Part shown: positions 60,341-64,000 of the stretch, piece by piece
How positions within the stretch are numbered: position 1 is the first letter of the stretch
Layout: each line of letters begins with the position of its first letter
NCBI RefSeq assembly: GCF_933775445.1
Contig: NC_065875.1
Span: 22,505,555-22,569,554, forward strand
DNA length: 64,000 bases
Direction: 5' to 3'
From: Argentina anserina
Lineage: Eukaryota > Streptophyta > Magnoliopsida > Rosales > Rosaceae
Notes under the pieces: model-generated
Seen by the model: the letters and a program-made list of their open reading frames with translations, nothing else
What the model was told of the DNA's origin: nothing
Database searches by the model: none
Translations under genes and position numbers: made by a program

Positions 60341-60693
60341 CAGGTGCGGATGTCCGCATCGTGCGGATTCGCCAATTCCGACGACGGCAGACCGCAACGG
60401 CGCGGCGGACTAACACAGCCGCACTACCCACCTCCCGGTGATCCCGTCTGTGCCGGCCGGAGCTCCATCGGTGGCTCACGGCGGCCGGAATCTGCAAAAA
60501 TCAAGTTTCTGGGCAGATTCCAGCGATTTCGCGATTCCGGCCGCCGTGGGTAGCCGATGGAGCTCCGACCGCCACAGACGGGACCTCCGGGAGGTGGGGA
60601 GTGCGGCTGTCGTGGTCTGCCCCGCCGTTGCAGCCTGCCTTCACCGGAATCGGCGAATCTGTATCTTACGTAAGGTACAGACGTCCACACCTG
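60341..60693. mobile_element. GC-rich foldback element FB5, about 165-bp arms
   Basis: It begins CAGGTGCGGATGTCCGCAT and ends ACGTCCACACCTG. The arms pair over most of their length, including GGAGCTCCATCGG, CGGCGGCCGGAATC and GCCGCACT..CCACCTCCCGG with their complements. It is far richer in G+C than its surroundings, so it yields long but meaningless Arg/Pro-rich frames on both strands. A TA repeat lies at 60305-60327, and a TATATGTATATG run follows the right end. Confidence 0.87.
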
Positions 60694-61373
60694 AAAATTC
60701 TCCTATATATGTATATGTATGCATGCGTTTTATTTTCAAAATGATCGTTTGTTTTCATGTATTGATAATGATGGTTATTGTATGATTGGCTTGGTGGATA
60801 ATTGATATGATGACAGTTATGTGTGTTGGTTTTGGTGGTGGGTTGCGACATTCCTTGCCGGATAGGTTATGCGACTTGTGTGGATGATAGAGTGTGTGGG
60901 GTTGCTTTGTTTGTAGTTCACGTGTTATCGGATATTCCGTTTGGGGTTGATATTGTGTAGTATGATATGAGTTCTCATTCTAGTGGGACACAACAGTTAT
61001 TGTGGATTGAGAAGGGTGTTTAGTCATATGTTACCGGGTGAGACTCGGGGTCAGTTTATAGACTGTATGAGATATATTGAGACACTAGAACAAAGGGGAT
61101 GAAATAGTGGTCTCACATGTATGTGAAGCTAGAAGAGAGGGGATGAATTAGCTGATTTATTGATTTATTTTCATACGGTTAAGAACCGTATCTTATGATT
61201 TTTTTTTCCGCCTGAGAGGCGATATGGTATAGTCGACGATACCACGACAACCTAATACCCTCTCAGTTAGCGCGACGTGACGGTATTGGGAGCCTGAGAG
61301 TATTATTATTGCTCGAGGGCATATTATATGACATGATAATATTATTATGATTAGCGGTGCAAGTCCTTTTACT

Positions 61374-63308
61374 TAGGGCTCGTCAACGGGCCGGGCCAGG
61401 CTTTAATAAATTTAAATAAGTGGCGGGCTGTGCCGGGCCGTGTATTTTCACAAATATGAAGATCTAAGCCCGCCCACCTAAAGCGAGCCTTGCGCGTTTT
61501 TACGGGCCGGGACTTGCGCGCTTGTATTAGAAAAAAATATAATATTCTAATTTTTAAGGGTTTGAAACAATAAAAGAATTATTATAAAACATTCTAAAAA
61601 AAGTCACAAATAAATTCTAGTTTCGAAATATTGTCGATCGACACTAATAGATGTGATCAATATATATATTTAGGAACTCTGTAAATATTTCATCCAATTC
61701 GGACCTCGTTTAACCCTTGGAATTTTCGGTCAACAAAAAAAATAGTCGTTTTCACATAATAAAACCCCATTGACAGGGGCTTTGCCAAATGGTTTTTCTC
61801 ATTGCCACTACGCACGATCAGTGACAAAAATTAGGTGATTTCAAATATGTAAACAACTTTCTGTATTCACATCTTGGTAATGGGTCCCCCCTTATGGCAT
61901 ATTAGTGTTGTTTTTGGTTTACCGGAAATTCCGACGGTCAAACGAGGTCCGAATTGGATGAAATTTTAAAATGATCATTAAATATAAATACTGATCATAT
62001 TGGATAGTGTCGATCGATTCCGAGAAGTTTACTTCATATAGTCGCTTCATAATGTGATAGTTTTATTATAAACCTAATATAAATGTTATAATACATTAGT
62101 CGACACTTCGGCGATCGACAACTCCAATTCAAAATATGGTCGATAGACACCAGTAGATGTGATTGGTATATATATTTAGGGAACCCGTAAAAATTTCGTC
62201 CATTTTGGACATGATTTGACCGTTCGTACCAACGATCAACTAAAAAAGAGACGTTTTGACATATTTAAACCCCATTGAACGAGGCTTTGCCAAATATATT
62301 TATTCAGTTCAACCGCACAAGATAGGTAATAAAAATTAGGTGATTTCATATATGCAAACGGCTTTCGGCATTCGCATATTTGTAATAGGTCCTCCCTTAT
62401 GGCATATTAGTGGTGTTTTCGATTTATCGAAAATTCCGACGGTCAAACGAAATCCGAATTGGATGAAATTTTTACAGGGTCACTAAATATATATACCAAT
62501 CACATCGGCTGGTATCGATCGATTCCAATAAGTTTCCTTCATATAGTCACTTCATAATGTGATAGTTTTATTATAAACCTAATATAAAGGTTATAATACA
62601 TTAGTGGACACTTCGGCGATCGACAACTCCAGTTCGAAATATGGTCGATCGACACCAGTAAATGTGATCGGTATATATATTTAGGGAACCCGTAAACATT
62701 TCGTCCGTTTTGGACATGGTTTGACCGTTTGTACCAACGGTCAACTAAAAAAGAGGCGTTTTGACATATTGAAACCCCATTGACCGGGACTTTTCCAAAT
62801 AGATTTCTTCAGTTCAACCGCGCACGATAGGTAACAAAAATTAGGTGATTTCATATATGCAAACAGCTTTCGGCATTTGCATATTTGTAATAAGTCCTCC
62901 CTTATGGCATATTAGTGGTGCTTTCGATTTACAGAAAATTCCGACGGCCAAACGAAGTCCGAATTGGATGAAATTTTTACAGGGTCACTAAATATATATA
63001 CCGATCATATCGACTGGTGTCGATCGATCCCGAGAAATTTCATTCATATATTTGCTTCATAATGCAATAGTTTTATTCTAAACCTAATAAAATATGTATG
63101 TATAATATTTTATTTTTAGCGGGCTTTTATGGGTCGGGCCTTGCAGGCTTTTAGCGGGCCGGGTTTCACACATTTAATTTAAGCCCGGCCCTCTACCCAT
63201 GGAAGCGGACTTTGGCGGGCTTTCTCGCGGGCCAAGCCGGGTAAAACCCCGTCGGGCTTGCGGGCCTCCTCGGGCTTTTCGGATCCGCGGGCTAAATGAT
63301 GAGGCCTA
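61374..63308. mobile_element. Non-autonomous hAT element, 1,935 bp, with perfect 8-bp target duplication
   Basis: CTTTTACT occurs at 61366-61373 and 63309-63316. The ends TAGGGCTCGTCA and, reversed, TAGGCCTCATCA form hAT-like inverted repeats, and both subterminal regions are dense in GGGCCGGGC motifs. There is no transposase. The interior is built almost wholly of three related palindromic units (see the next entry). Confidence 0.85.
61632..63029. repeat. Three tandem palindromic units, period about 505 bp, inside the hAT element
   Basis: GGTCGATCGACACCAGTA-type starts lie at about 61632, 62138 and 62643, spaced 506 and 505 bp. Each unit closes about 387 bp later with the complementary GTGTCGATCGATTCC (61632-62019, 62138-62524, 62643-63029). 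So each unit is itself a foldback, with arms that include TCCAATTCGGACCTCGTTT and its complement. Inter-unit spacers share GACACTTCGGCGATCGACAA. Units 2 and 3 are more alike than unit 1. Confidence 0.85.
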
Positions 63309-64000
63309 CTTTTACTAGAATCAGAAGAGAAATGATGTACCGGCAGTGATATGATATTATTGAGAGTAAGATACCATAAGTTTTGCTAATGTTACTGAGT
63401 CACTAGAAGAGAGGTAATATACTAGTGGACCTCAGGTGTATATTTATTTATTTATTCAGAGAGTGAGGGGATCCACGTGTGACTTGTAGGTTGTGTGTTG
63501 AGGTCTTGCATTTGTTGTGAGTAATGAACGGTCTTGTGTGTGAAGTTTCGGGGTTATTATATTATTGTGGTGACTGCTCCTTGTCTTAAGATCGAAAGTG
63601 AAATGGATAATTCTCGTTAAAACTCACATTCGAATTACATTATTTATAACCTTAAATTGCATGCATCAATATTTCGTAATATAAAAAATTGAGAAAGTAA
63701 TTATAATCGATTATTTTATTTTAGTATGGATTTTTTGTCTACTCACTCTAACGTGTTTTTTTTATAAATATTTTCTCATGTGCCCTTTGTTTTTCAACCG
63801 CCCAGTTTGCAAGAAAATCTTGAGGAGGTCAAAGGTACCTGGAGTGAGGCATACTCATTCTTGTAGCTTATATCAGTTTAGTAGTTTTACTTTGCTCTGA
63901 TTAATTTGAATTTGTGATGGAGTTTGGTTTATATATTAGGGAGCACGTAGATTCCAAGTGTTGAGGTTGGATGTGTTAAAATAGAAGTGTCGTTTTTGTG

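Larger units (their letters stand above)
59641..64000. mobile_element. LTR-retrotransposon-like DNA with nested insertions, running off the window
   Basis: From TGTAGCGACTCTAAAAATTG at 59641 the sequence has the look of a long plant Ty3-type LTR: non-coding, with GC-rich patches, repeated boxes such as ACTAGAAGAGAGG (near 61127 and 63402) and promoter-like TA runs. It is interrupted by a foldback element (60341-60693) and a hAT element (61374-63308). No gag, pol or primer site is seen, and the other end is not in the window. Confidence 0.4.

Noticed and set aside
60276..60785. Arg-rich overlapping frames on both strands
   Set aside because: They arise from the two arms of the GC-rich foldback; the similar peptides on both strands are a by-product of the palindrome.
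1..64000. CRISPR arrays, tRNA or rRNA genes, bacterial-type operons
   Set aside because: No direct repeats with regular spacers and no convincing tRNA or rRNA signature on either strand; gene structure is that of a plant nucleus.

Overview
This window is nuclear DNA from a flowering plant, almost certainly a eudicot. The evidence is AT-rich intergenic DNA, many short GT-AG introns, plant-only protein families (single-finger C2H2 repressor, subgroup-20 R2R3-MYB, DUF761, DUF1639, ARG1-type DnaJ) and a dense load of small plant transposons. A Rosaceae source is possible but I cannot show it from sequence alone. No bacterial operon, CRISPR array, rRNA or convincing tRNA was seen.

Layout. 1-3 kb: the 3' nine exons of a DnaJ16/ARG1-like co-chaperone. 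3.4-4.7 kb: a retrotransposon LTR-like remnant that carries a nearly perfect 102-bp inverted duplication. 4.7-6.3 kb: a decayed tandem paralogue of the DnaJ gene, cut off at its 5' side by that remnant. 6.3-16.4 kb: a gene-poor, AT-rich stretch with simple repeats, a 517-bp insertion with a 13-bp target duplication and a Harbinger-ORF1-like fragment. 16.6-17.3 kb: a ZFP5/6-like zinc-finger gene. 18-25.3 kb: a second gene-poor stretch with a Mutator-like element, two foldback elements joined by a TA microsatellite, a hAT MITE and a MITE carrying telomere-like repeats. 26.4-30 kb: cytosolic cysteinyl-tRNA synthetase (minus strand). 31.3-31.8 kb: a DUF761 gene (minus). 33.0-33.65 kb: a degenerate tandem array. 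34.1-35.5 kb: a DUF1639 gene. 37.35-41.35 kb: a decayed Ty1/copia element with both LTRs and a target duplication. 42.0-42.8 kb: a MAKR/DUF1645-like gene (minus). 44.8-46.0 kb: two further foldback elements. 46.7-49.2 kb: phosphomannose isomerase. 50-55.9 kb: glutaminyl-tRNA synthetase with 23 coding exons. 57.3-58.4 kb: an R2R3-MYB gene (minus). 59.1-64 kb: a nucleoporin-like gene fragment, then LTR-like DNA interrupted by a GC-rich foldback element and by a 1.9-kb hAT element that holds three tandem palindromic units of about 505 bp.

How the genes relate. They are independent plant transcription units, not a pathway cluster. Housekeeping genes (two cytosolic aminoacyl-tRNA synthetases and phosphomannose isomerase, which feeds GDP-mannose and ascorbate synthesis) lie among regulatory genes (zinc finger, MYB) and little-known plant-specific proteins. 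The most unusual content is structural. At least five long-arm foldback elements are present, four of them beside TA repeats, and the hAT element contains a tandem array of palindromes. I found no convincing new biochemical system. The best candidates for new biology are these hairpin-forming repeats and a GC-AG intron in the cysteinyl-tRNA synthetase gene.
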